Of a stretch of 21,187 nt of DNA, positions 1 to 9,493 are shown piece after piece. Position numbers and translations under genes: made by a program. The number at the start of each line of letters is the position of its first letter. Positions within the stretch are counted from its first letter, which is position 1. The DNA lies in NCBI GenBank assembly GCA_014825775.1, contig MVAQ01000313.1, positions 1 through 21,187 on the forward strand, read 5' to 3'. Below the pieces are notes generated by a model, which saw nothing but the letters and a program-made list of their open reading frames with translations, made no database searches and had not been told where the DNA came from. Source of the stretch: Krasilnikovozyma curviuscula (lineage: Eukaryota > Basidiomycota > Tremellomycetes > Cystofilobasidiales > Mrakiaceae).

Positions 1-1304
1 GTCCCAGCCCCTCCTCCAAAGAGATCCAAGCCCTCTTCCTCGAAACCACCGTCATCGAAACCGGCACCACCGCCGAAGTCAAAATCCAAACCTCCTTCGT
101 CAAGGAAACCGCTCCCTAAAAAACATTCTATGGAGGTGTACAATGAGGAGAGTAGATCAGATGAGGAGGTGGTCGAGGTAGCACCAAAGAAGCGCACGAA
201 AAATGTCAAGAGGAAAGATCCTGACAGCTCCGACGACGAAGAAGAAGGAAGCCCAGCACCAGCATCGAGCAGCAGACTTAAGAGAAAGAAGAATTCTTCT
301 TCATCTTCCTCCGCAGCCGCAACTAAGAGGTCTGTGCCGGCTTCCATCTCAGAGGAAGAGGAAGGCGGTGAGGAGGCTGAGGGTTGGGTCAAGGACGAGG
401 ATTTAAGCAGCTTGATTGACGCGGACGAGGACGATAATGCCGCAAAGAAAAAGAAGAAGAGGAAAACTGAAGATAAGGACAGTGCGAAAGCGAAAAGTGG
501 GAAACCCACAGCAGGGAAGAAGTCACGTCAGGTCAGTGCTTTCCCGCTTTCTGTTCCTTGCAGGATCAGATGGATTAAAATAGGTTGTAATACTTGCCAG
601 CAGAGCACGGAGAACCCTCCTCCAGATGGCCCAGGAACGGAGTCGCAAAGGAAAAAGATTGCGAACCTGAAGCAGTGTTTGTGGCATTGTGGGAAGCGTC
701 CAAGGGACTGGGATAAGGAGTTCGATGGATTTGTTAACAATGTGTGTTTTCTTCTTTGTCTCTTCACTTCAAAGAAGCGTCTGGTTGGATGTGATGGTTT
801 ACTGACAAGACTTCAATCGCTCTGGTCTGGTTTACCACGATAACCACGATAGGCTGCGAAACAAATAGACCATTTGTACGTTTCCCACTCATTTTCTTTT
901 CAAATCTATGCTCATCGTCTAATCAATTTTTTTTCCCATTTCTCTGATGCTCCTTTGCGCAATAGACATCACATGCTGATATCCATTGGCTTCCAAGCGC
1001 CATACACAATCGCTCGAGCTAAAGCTTTCAAAACACAGAAGGATGACGAGGATGATATGAAGATGATGCAGGAGGAAGCAGAGAAGTGGACAAGGGATGT
1101 ACCGAGGCGCTCGCAGCTGAAGAAGAAGACAGTGGAGGAGAGTGAGGAGGAGGAGACCCCTAGGAAAGCTGGGGCCAAGAAAGTCCGTTGTCGCTTTTAA
1201 ATTACCTCCCTTGCACTTTCTCTGACAACATGCTTTTTAATTTGTTCCAGAACAAGAATCTCTTTGCTTTCTTGGGTGATCAAGACGATGATGATAATGA
1301 TTAA
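1..1304 (+). CDS. HIRIP3-like charged nuclear protein, C-terminal part (5' end outside window)
   Basis: Exons: 1-531, 601-741, 853-875, 966-1182, 1251-1304, giving 321 visible residues. The frame is open from base 1, so the gene begins upstream; the first visible Met is at 130. Residues 1-175 are low complexity: Pro/Lys/Ser first, then acidic and Lys-rich blocks typical of chromatin-associated proteins. Residues about 194-273 form a compact helical domain starting RKKIANLKQCLWHCGKRP, with QIDHL and APYTIARAKAFK further on. From memory this resembles the conserved C-terminal domain of HIRIP3 and related fungal proteins labelled transcriptional regulator: a basic first helix, then LxxLG, then xxAKAxK. 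The tail is acidic, ending FLGDQDDDDND. Intron 2 (742-852) was placed by phase and because it restores QIDHL. The role, histone or chromatin binding, is inferred. Intron 1 (69 nt) has no stop in frame. Confidence 0.6.
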
Positions 1305-1716
1305 ACCTCGGCATTCGAGTTTTTCACTTCTCCCACTGACTCTAGAACCCACGATTTTTTAATCATCAATCATTACTTTTTGGTTATGAATCTTGTGTTG
1401 TTCTCGTGAAAGGGAACCATTTTCGACAGTATTTAATTAATCCCTTGTCACGTACGTTCCGACTGGCGATTTCCCTTGAAAAGGCTCCGGCCAACCATCT
1501 CTTCTTCATGAACGCTTTTTCTCTGACGAGTCTGTGGTGTGGGTGCTGGGTTGAGTCGTTCTACCGGTCTGTGTAAGTGAGCATAGTGAAATCCATTCAA
1601 AATGGCTCCTCCCAAGAGTCAACAGGACTACCTCCACCCACGAAGTCACACCTCCATTAATTGAACAAAACCCAAGAGCCTGAGCAGCCATCATCTTTGT
1701 CTTTGAAGCAGCAAGA
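1305..1716. other. Intergenic region, HIRIP3-like gene to reductase
   Basis: 412 nt holding the 3' end of the upstream gene and the promoter and leader of the reductase. A GTAAGT at 1573-1578 could be the donor of an intron in the 5' leader, but I cannot pair it convincingly. No coding sequence, RNA gene or repeat is visible. Confidence 0.5.
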
Positions 1717-3300
1717 ATGCCAGATATTATCTTCCCTGAAAACACTTTCGTACTGGTCACTGGGGGTGAGTGTCTATTTGTTTAGAAACGAGCGGGTCGC
1801 AGGACCTAATTCTTCGTCAATTTATATTTTGACAGGAAACGGACATGTTGCAGGTGAGACCTAAACCCAAGGTTTCTTCTTCTTCTCATACGTTCAATGC
1901 TGAACCGTAATTGTAATTCTAAATTTTAGGCCATGTCATCGACCAGCTTCTCTCTCTCCCATCACCACCCAAGGTTCGAGCAACAGTCCGTACTTCTTCT
2001 TCAGCGACTGCACTGGAGCAACATTGGTCTCTGTACTCAACCAGCGGAATGTTTGAAGTAGTGGTGGTCGCTGACATCTGTGCTGAAGGAGCGTTTGATG
2101 AAGTGGTTAAAGGTATCACCCACGTCGCGTAAGTGTCAATTCAATCTTTATTTATTTATTTTCATCAAATATTTCATGTGGTTGACCCGCTTGCAAATTC
2201 AATTTCCACAGCCACATCGCTTCACCACTCGTCGTGGGCGCAAGTAACGTAGAAAGAGACGTCTTGACACCAGCCATCCAAGGAACCCTCAGCATCCTCA
2301 CATCAGCACTGACGTCGACTTCTGTGATATCCGTCGTTGTAACCAGCTCATTTGCTAGTGTATTCGATGCAAAGAAGGGATGGAGAGAGGGGTATGTTTA
2401 CGATACTGTAAGTTTATTCCGCTCGCGCAAAGGTACTTTGTTAAATCAGTCTACTGCGGTCTGATACACAACTCTTTTCTGGAACCCACAGAAAGACTGG
2501 AACCCTACGACTTTGGAAGAAGCTGCTTCTCCGGACCTGGACATCGCGTCGTTTGGTCTTTGGGGTGGATTTGCTACATACTGCGCTAGCAAGAAGCTGG
2601 CTGAGAAAGCTGCTTGGGTGCGTCTATTTCCTCTTGTCAGATTTAGTTTTGCACTGAATTATTAACCATGCTTGTAATCAGGATTTCATGTCTACCAATT
2701 CGCCTTCCTTCACACTCTCGACCATCCTCCCAACCTACATTGCAGGCTCCTCCATTCTCCCGCTCGACCCGTCAAATCCACAAAGCAAGCTGAGCTTCTC
2801 TCAAGGTTTGATTTGGAAGACGGCGACTGAGAAAGACGGGTTGATCCCATGTGACTGGCCTGGTTGGGTCGCTGTTCAAGATGTCGCTCGAGCCCATTTG
2901 TTAGCAATGAGCAAGAGTCAGAATGATGACGTGAGAGGAAAGAGGTGGATTGTTAGTAGTGGTATTTACACGTACCAGAATGTTAGTGTCATCAATCAGG
3001 CTTTGGTAGACAAAAGGATGTTACTAAAGGGTTTGCGCTTTCACTGGCTCCAGATTGCTGATATCGTTTGTAGGAACTTCCCAAAATTAACTCCTGCCGT
3101 AGGTGAACAAACTGTAAGCCTTTTCGTTGATGTTCAAATCTGTATGGCTCGTCGAGCTGATCAGTGATGACCCACAGCTCGAATGCTACACGGTCGACAC
3201 CAAGCCAACGCTTGAGGTCCTTGGACTGCGAAAATACATCAGCCTGGAAGAGATGGTGGTCGATACTGTGAGGCAGATTGATGAAGCCAGTGTGTTGTGA
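1717..3300 (+). CDS. NAD(P)-dependent extended-SDR reductase (dihydroflavonol-4-reductase/ketoreductase-like)
   Basis: Exons: 1717-1765, 1836-1853, 1930-2128, 2212-2407, 2492-2617, 2682-2981, 3054-3113, 3178-3300, giving 356 aa, normal for the family. The N-terminal Rossmann motif VTGGNGHVAGHVIDQLL is assembled from exons 1-3, and exon 2 is only 18 nt. Later come THVAHIASP, the Ser-bearing strand VVTSSFASVFD, and the catalytic YCASKKLAEKAAW (YxxxK), as in extended SDRs of the epimerase/DFR group. WVAVQDVARAHLLAM and the C-terminal ADIVCRNFPKL helix also match fungal members. It should reduce a carbonyl of a small molecule with NAD(P)H in the cytosol; the substrate cannot be read from sequence. 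All splice phases are consistent and all introns are GT-AG. The neighbour downstream is a second, unrelated type of SDR. Confidence 0.88.
1836..1853 (+). other. 18-nt internal exon of the reductase gene
   Basis: This short exon supplies the end of one Gly codon, NGHVA, and the first base of the next Gly, in the middle of the cofactor-binding glycine motif. It lies between a GACAG acceptor and a GTGAGA donor. Skipping it would keep the reading frame (18 nt) but delete the core of the NAD(P)-binding loop. Confidence 0.85.
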
Positions 3301-3731
3301 TTTAGGTTGAGTGATGCCGGGGATTGGTTGTGGAGACAGCCGATTATGCAGTCAGCTGCTGTTTGACATTCGTTCTGGATGGATCTTTCCTCTTTGTTTT
3401 CTTTGTTTTCTTTTGTTTTTCGCTTTTCTCGGCGAGTTCGGGAAGGTAGTCCACGGAAAACAGGTTGTAGAGACACAACTCTTGCTCACAAATCAACGCC
3501 ACCATTGAACCTCGACCGACCGACCGAACTAAATAGATCAAAACCCCGGCTTGACTACTCGCCGACACAGATGATATCTAGAAAAGCTCCAGATAGCATC
3601 CGTGGATCTGTCATGTTGTTTTCAATCACAAAATGCATAAATACGTGGGACTGGCTGTTCTTCTAGCTCTCTACTGTTCTTTCCAATCTTCACCTCGACT
3701 ACCACATTCTTACTTTCTCAGAGGAACTCAA
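3301..3731. other. Intergenic region, reductase to SDR
   Basis: 431 nt. It holds a T-rich stretch near 3386-3428 and the presumed promoter of the SDR gene with a TATA-like element. Short open frames here on both strands have no recognisable protein character. Nothing else is seen. Confidence 0.5.
3637..3643 (+). promoter_or_regulatory. TATA-like element upstream of the SDR gene
   Basis: The sequence ATAAATA lies 88 nt before the SDR start codon, a plausible distance for a fungal TATA element. Support is the match and position only. Confidence 0.3.
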
Positions 3732-4830
3732 ATGACTTCTCAATCAGTGTACCTTGTTACTGTAAGTTGATCACTCCTCCCACTGGTAAAGGTCGATTAC
3801 GAGCTTTTGTTTACCGCGTCTACATCTTTCAGGGCTCCACTCGAGGGATCGGTCTCGAGTTGGTCAGACAGCTTCTGTCCTCCGACGCATCAAACTACAT
3901 TATTGCAACTGGCAGAAATCTATCTGCTTCTGCTGAACTGCAAGCGCTGGTTCAGGCAAACAAGGGGCGGGTTTCTGAGGTAGTCTTGGACGTTGCTGAC
4001 GAGGCTAGCATCTCCGTGAGCGTTCTTTTAACGGAGTGTATTTGATCTTTGGACCGAAATGTTACCATTTCAGGCTGCCGCCAAAGAAATCGGCGAGATA
4101 GATGCTGTCAAGAAGTTCGGTATCGGCTACTTGCTCTTGAACGCTGGGGTCGGCATTGGTGCCTTCTGTGACACACCACTTTCAGAGTAAGCTTCATCTC
4201 ATCCCATAATGACTCCCGTCTATCAGGTTCCTCACCTCTGTGTTCTCGTATTCTATAGACCAAGCTCCAATTTTGTCGACAACTTCAAAATCAACACTCT
4301 TGGCCCTATTTTGACCACCCAAGCCCTTATGCCATACATGAGAAACGGGAAAGAGAAGTCCATTTGGCTTGTTAGTTCTACAATGGGTTCCATCGGAGGA
4401 CCTTCTAAGGAATGGACTGCGATGACTCCCTACGGCGCGTCGAAGGTTCGTTTCGATCTTCTTGATCCTGATCTGATAGCACTACTGACTAGAAACGGAC
4501 TCGGCTGTTTTGAAAGGCTGCTGCCAACTTCATCTTCACTAGGCTTCATGCTGAGATTCACAAAGATGGCTTTCAGATTGGAATTTTGTCACCAGGCGCG
4601 CTTCCGTTAACAAACGTCTCTTTTTATCAGCTCTTTTGCTGAAATTGTCTCTTTCCTCATCTTATCAAACTTCAGGCTACGTCGATACTGACTTCACTAA
4701 GAATGCTCCTGCTCAGGGGAAGATCACCGTTCAACAGTCTGGCACCGCAGTATTGAAGCTTGTTCATGAGACCAAGCTTGAAGACAGCGGCAAGTTCTGG
4801 GATTGTACAGGAAAGGAAGTCCCTTGGTAA
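3732..4830 (+). CDS. Classical short-chain dehydrogenase/reductase
   Basis: Exons: 3732-3761, 3833-4015, 4074-4186, 4259-4445, 4517-4595, 4676-4830, giving 248 aa, the usual classical SDR length. Motifs in order: the cofactor motif VTGSTRGIGLE (TGxxxGxG, interrupted by intron 1), VLDVADEASI, LLLNAGVG (NAG), the catalytic Ser strand WLVSSTMGS, the active-site YGASK (YxxxK, with intron 4 directly after the Lys) and LSPGYVDTDF (PGxVxTD). These make it an NAD(P)(H)-dependent oxidoreductase of the carbonyl-reductase-like group; the substrate is unknown. Intron 5 must be GC-AG to keep LSPG joined to YVDTDF, since no GT donor gives the right phase. The start ATG at 3732 gives the short N-terminus MTSQSVYLVTG typical of cytosolic SDRs. 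Confidence 0.9.
4596..4675 (+). other. GC-AG intron 5 of the SDR gene
   Basis: An 80-nt intron with donor CAG|GCGCGC and acceptor TTCAG. Phase 1 joins G and GC into the conserved Gly of the PG motif. Nearby GT dinucleotides (4604, 4616) give a wrong frame that stops soon after the junction. The donor is one T-to-C change away from GTGCGC, which resembles donors used elsewhere in the window. Confidence 0.75.
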
Positions 4831-5304
4831 ATGTAATCAACTCAGAATGTCCTTCGCAGACTGTGGGGGGAAAAGTAGATAGCAACATTTGGTGTGATGG
4901 TGATCTAATGCGACCTGAAGGATCGATCAGAAAGGCTAAAAGTTGACACTACCATGAATCATATTATATGCTTATTTTATTTAATTTCCTATCTTATGGC
5001 GGTGTCTTAGTACCTTCGCCGGTAACAATCCCTGGCGAAGTAGTACCTCGCGCTTTCACCTGGACCGGTGCGCTATTTTTGTTCCTATTTTTTACTACTA
5101 CTCGCCCAGTTTTTTTTTCCTATTAAAACGAGCTCTCTTGAAATATCGAAGCGCCCGCTGTAAGGGACCGTCTAAGTCGAGTGTTATTTCGTGAAAAATT
5201 GGCCGCGCTGATTGGTTCCCTCGATTCGCAAGGGCAGCGATTCTGCCTGGTGAGGTCGACTCTTTTTGCCTCTCGCCAGTCAAACCAGTCTTTCTGCTCC
5301 AAAG
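4831..5304. other. Intergenic region, SDR to MPP-beta, with promoter
   Basis: 474 nt holding the SDR 3' end and the promoter and leader of MPP-beta. The only elements I can name are two CCAAT boxes near the 3' side. No coding sequence is recognised. Confidence 0.5.
5198..5215 (-). promoter_or_regulatory. Pair of inverted CCAAT boxes upstream of MPP-beta
   Basis: ATTGG occurs at 5198-5202 and 5211-5215, i.e. CCAAT on the minus strand, 13 bp apart and about 90-105 nt before the start codon. CCAAT is the site of the fungal HAP/CBC complex, which controls many nuclear genes for mitochondrial proteins. The sites are seen; binding is inferred. Confidence 0.45.
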
Positions 5305-7925
5305 ATGGCTTCCAGATTCCTCTCCTCGTCCCTCCTCAGGTCAAGGGTAGCCCGTCCTGTCAGTATCCATTTCTTCTGGAGGAGGACGCAATGCCTGCCT
5401 GTTGCTTTCGATTTTCCCGTTCGATGCGATCTGACGCTTTTCTTGCCTCACTTTCTCGCAATCTTCGACCACCCTTGCATCAAATCAACTGTTTTGGTGA
5501 TACTGTGTTCTCTCTGGTCATGTTGGTCCAATTTGAATCTCGAAATACGATTGGGAATGGGATTTTTTCCCGCTGGATGGAATTTTGACCTGTTCGAAAT
5601 ACTGAAACCGTTGCTCTCACCTATCGATCTTGTTTTAATACTGGCCCCATCACTTCATGCCTACTCATCAAACACTTTCGTCCTCTGGCCGTGTCCTGCT
5701 TTGATTGGATCACCCGGGCTGTTTTTCTCAACCTGGCAACAAATGGAATTCCTGCCTGTCCATTGGCTCACCATCGATTTCAACAAACCCGCTGCTCTCA
5801 CAACGACGTCCACTGTATACTCTGAATGCTGCTGGTGCCATGGAACATCTACACTTTCTTCCGCAACGAAATCCCATCTTTTCGTGAACGCATCACGATT
5901 TGACAATCGCTGTTCTGCTACACCTTTTCGCCCTTCGACCTTACTCCTTCGCTTTCAAATTATTAAAAACCAATAGTCTGCCTTCAGAGCCCTTGCTACT
6001 CAAGTCAAGGTTCCACAGACTGAGATCTCTATCCTCTCCTCTGGTTTGACTGTCGCTACCGTAAGCCGTGAAAAATCTATCCTGGCTAGGACTTCGACCG
6101 TGCCATTGAGAGACCCTCTTGCTGACTGAAATGTTCTGTCCTATCTATCAATGATCTCAAACACCTTCAGGAATTTCAACCTAACGCTCACACTTCTACC
6201 GTCGGAATTTTCATCGATGCGGGATCCAGGGGTGACGGTGAGTTGACCAGCGGTGTTGCTCACTTTGGTGAACACTTGGTATGTCCCATTATAATTCTGT
6301 CTCTACTCTGCTAAGTAATATTCTAATTTTTTGAAATCTGTTTCTCGTTTACTAACAGGCCTTCAAGGGAACCTCCAAGCGAACCCAAGCCTCCCTTGAA
6401 AAGGAAGTTGAAGACATTGGTGCCCACTTGAACGCCTACACCTCTCGAGAACAGACTGTCTACTACGCAAAAACGCTCCAGAAAGACGTACCCCAGGCCG
6501 TTGAGCTCATCTCTGATATCCTTGGAAACTCAACTTACGAGAAGAGCGCTGTTGACAGAGAAAGAGGTGTGATCCTCAGAGAGGAGGAGGAAGTCTACAA
6601 GCAGGTTGAGGAGGTTGTCTTCGACCACTTGCATGCTACTGCTTTCCAAGGTATGTTGAAACACTGATTTCTTGCAGAGTCTTCGTCTACATTGCTCACC
6701 CGTTCTTTTTGTTTTTCACGCTCAGGCCAAGATCTCGGACGTACCATCCTCGGACCAAAGAGAATCATCAACAAAATCACTGCTGACGACATCAAAGACT
6801 ACAACGCCAAGAACTTTACCGCTGACAAGATGGTCCTAGTCGGTGCTGGAGCTGTTGAGCACTCTGAGTTGGTCAAGCTCGCAGAGCAGCACTTTGCCAG
6901 CTTCCCATCGTCTGCCAACCCTCTCAAAAGAGGTACTCAGGTCAAGAAGACTGAGTTCACCGGATCAGAGGTCAGGATTAGAGACGATGAGATGTCGACT
7001 TTGAACGTCGCCATCGCCGTCGAGGGTGTCGCTTGGAACTCACCTGATTACTACACCATGGTAGGTCCCTATCCACATCCTCTCTTCCTCCTCTTCTTCC
7101 GCCTTCCGATACTAATGGTGGGTTTGTGTGTCTTTTTTTTTCTTCTAGAACGTCATGCAAGCCATCATGGGTAACTGGGACCGATCTCTTGGTTCAGCTG
7201 ACCTGTTGTCGTCGAGATTCTCCACCATTGTCTCGTCCAACAACCTCGCCAACAGCTTCATGTCATTCTCCACTTCGTACTCTGACACCGGTCTCTGGGG
7301 TATCTACATGGTGACTGAAAACGTACGTCACATCTTCTTTTCTTCTTTTTGCGCTGGTTGTTCCATATGCTGACTTTGATCCTTTCTTTTCTTCTTCATC
7401 GAAGCTCACTAACGTCGATGATCTCGTCCACTTCGCCCTCCGTGAATGGGCCCGACTCTCAATGGCGCCCCGTGAAGCCGAAGTTGCTCGCGCCAAGGCT
7501 CAGCTTAAGGCGTCCATGCTGTTGGGTCTCGACGGAACTACTGCCGTTGCTGAGGACATTGGAAGACAAATCTTGAACGTTGGCGCCAGGAAAACTGCTT
7601 GGGAGATTGAGGCTGCTATCGATGCCGTTACCGTCGCGGACGTCCAGAGATGCGCTAGGAAGTACTTGTGGGACGGTAAGTCCCCCCTTTACTTTACTTG
7701 TATTTAGACTTAGCAGACTGCTCGACTAACAACTTGGTCCTTTTCTTCATTTGCAGCTGATATTGCTCTTGCCGCCGTAGGAAAGACCGACGGTCTCCTC
7801 CCATACCTGCTCATTAGAAACGACATGTCCAGTACGTCCTTTCTTCAAACGCTTCTTCTTTCGTTTCAAAGATGCTTCGTGGACTGACCCTTACTTGGAC
7901 TGATCTCACAGGCATGGCTTACTAA
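5305..7925 (+). CDS. MAS1: Mitochondrial processing peptidase beta subunit (M16 metalloprotease)
   Basis: Exons: 5305-5358, 5977-6060, 6171-6278, 6359-6650, 6726-7060, 7149-7322, 7405-7675, 7757-7831, 7912-7925, giving 468 aa, as usual for MPP-beta. The beta subunit is the catalytic half of the matrix heterodimer that cleaves presequences from imported proteins. The N-terminus [18 protein letters not shown] is a typical presequence. The inverted zinc motif is HFGEH at 77-81 (family usually HFLEH): ligands H77 and H81, catalytic E80, and distal Glu E158 after exactly 76 residues. [14 protein letters not shown] and [20 protein letters not shown] are strongly family-specific. The motif lies close to intron 3, which follows L82. 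The last exon has only 14 nt, encoding the end SMAY. Intron 1 is exceptionally long and is listed separately. Bacterial-type or core-complex paralogues are less likely given the intact active site. Confidence 0.96.
5359..5976 (+). other. Long first intron of MPP-beta with a 590-nt AG-free zone
   Basis: Donor GTCAGT at 5359, acceptor CAATAG ending at 5976, 618 nt, phase 0. The join gives [17 protein letters not shown] in frame; the next AGs (5986-5987 and 5988-5989) give frames with early stops. I read every base: no AG occurs from 5385 to 5974, while GA occurs 30 times in the same stretch. The first AG after the zone is the inferred splice acceptor. A CTGAC plus pyrimidine tract lies near the 5' end (5431-5435); a weaker CTTAC lies 32 nt before the acceptor (5940-5944). 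The frame of exon 1 stays open through the intron and stops at the acceptor's own TAG. Confidence 0.85.
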
Positions 7926-8345
7926 ACAGTTTTTGTTACGAGAGGGGAAGACAGGAAGGGAGGGCAGCCTTCGCAAAACACACACTTACATACAATCTAA
8001 ACACAAAAGACTCCAAGATGGTAATGTAGCACTCCTTTTTGTTACAGGACCTTCTATAGAATTCTGTTTACTTTTCCCTCCGCTGTACGAGAAAGAAACG
8101 CTGGCGATGAACCTTAGTTGAGCTGACACCGTGCTGGAAGATACATTTTGAACGCATAAGACCTGCTTGAACTCTTTGATTGTATTTGTTGGGAGTCTCA
8201 AGACAGCTGCGCGTCAAAATCCTCTTTAAATGGTGGAAAAACTCGTCGGTGGGGAAAAAGGTACCCAAACTCCTTTCTGTGATCCCTCCGAAAGGATTCA
8301 CCCAGACGATACCTTGCAACAGAAACGAAGGAAAACGTTCAGACC
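7926..8345. other. Intergenic region, MPP-beta to NDUFB11
   Basis: 420 nt with the MPP-beta 3' end and the NDUFB11 promoter and leader. I see no CCAAT pair here, unlike upstream of MPP-beta, and no coding or RNA gene signal. Confidence 0.5.
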
Positions 8346-9149
8346 ATGTCTCTGCTCCGTCGCAAGCCTCTCCTCGGCCTGCCCAAACGAACTCTGCCCA
8401 CCCTCTCATCAACCCGTCTCGCCTCTACATCCTCACACCACGCCCACGATGCTCACGGACACCACGACCACCACCATGACGACCATCACCATGGGCCCGA
8501 TGGCGATGCTATTGCCCCTAGGGGATGGAAGTTCGGTGAACGAGTATGTCTTTTCTTCCTTTTTTCTGAGTGAAGGCCCATCGCGTGGGGAAATGCTGAT
8601 GTGCAGTTTTTGGAATGGGTAGCCGCTGCCGAAGGGACAGAAGAGAGTTAGAGAAGGGTGGGAAAGACCTTATTGTGAGTTCTGCCCCAATAGCCTCTCT
8701 TTCATGTCTAAAACGAAGGGAAACGCTCAATCCGTTTGTTTCTACCGCTGATCCCTTTCCCGTTCTCCATTTACGTTACAATCTCTCCCTCTCTCCCTGA
8801 ACTTGTCATGGTGATGGAAATTTCATAGTCTGGATGATCATTTTCGGCGGTGGGTACTTGTTGACTGCACATTACTACAAGCCTGATCGAACGTACGTTC
8901 CTCGTCCACCCTTTCCTCTCTTCTACCACCAAACGCGACTCCGCTTCCCACCCGTCCCAACCTCTAACTGAACCTAATCTTATACTACTATTTGCCAGTA
9001 TTCAAACTTGGGCGAAAGAAGAAGCGTACCGCCGAATGGAAGCTCGAGGAGACTTGCCGACGTACGACGCGATTCCAATGTGGCCTCCTATCAAGAAGAG
9101 CGAGGGGTTGGACGGCAGAGGTGGAGAGTACAAGGAGCTGAAGTACTAA
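8346..9149 (+). CDS. Complex I accessory subunit NDUFB11 (ESSS)
   Basis: Exons: 8346-8543, 8623-8674, 8829-8892, 8999-9149, giving 154 aa. The N-terminus MSLLRRKPLLGLPKRT is a basic mitochondrial presequence. Residues 31-49 are very His-rich (12 of 19). The core PRGWKFGER, then GQKRVREGWERPY, one transmembrane segment (about residues 84-100, FWMIIFGGGYLLTAHYY), then KPDRTIQTWAKEEAYRRMEA matches the fungal ESSS pattern. The family is a single-span accessory subunit in the membrane arm of NADH:ubiquinone oxidoreductase in the inner mitochondrial membrane. Exon 2 was fixed by phase: the acceptor at 8622 gives the family sequence, while the earlier AG at 8606 gives a frame with an early stop. The family call rests on remembered patterns and is fairly secure. 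Confidence 0.85.
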
Positions 9150-9493
9150 GCTTGGGGTGAATATTCAAGGCTCATCGAGATAGAGAATGAACGAAGAGTG
9201 TGGTCTTATGGTAGGATCATGTTGGGGTGGATACCTGATGGATATCGTTTTGGTCATCAGACGTGTGTCTAGATTGCGAGCTTGTTCCTTTTATTAGAGA
9301 TATCTTGTCTCTGTGCGTTACTTTCGTAAACAAAAGGCACCCTATTAGTCAATCACTGCTGACGGCGATTCAACGCCACAAGAATATCAAAATGTAAGGT
9401 CGTTGATTTGCTGCTAATTTGTCATACCGTCGACCAGAACGAACACCCTTACCTCTTCTTGCCCTATAAGACAAGCAGGAGGACGTCTGGTGT
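9150..9493. other. Intergenic region, NDUFB11 to HHE protein
   Basis: 344 nt with the NDUFB11 3' end and the leader of the next gene. An open frame on the minus strand (9370-9660) is the complement of the HHE coding region. Nothing else is seen. Confidence 0.5.

Noticed and set aside
1506..1760. Minus-strand open frame upstream of the reductase
   Set aside because: It overlaps the start of the reductase and has no domain character; the plus-strand gene is well supported.
5661..5906. Minus-strand open frame inside MPP-beta intron 1
   Set aside because: The absence of AG on the plus strand means no CT on the minus strand, which biases codon content. There is no protein character.
5385..5974. 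snoRNA or other structured RNA hosted in the long MPP-beta intron
   Set aside because: I looked for C/D boxes (RTGATGA with a nearby CTGA) and H/ACA boxes and found no convincing pair. No clear stem structure stood out by eye.
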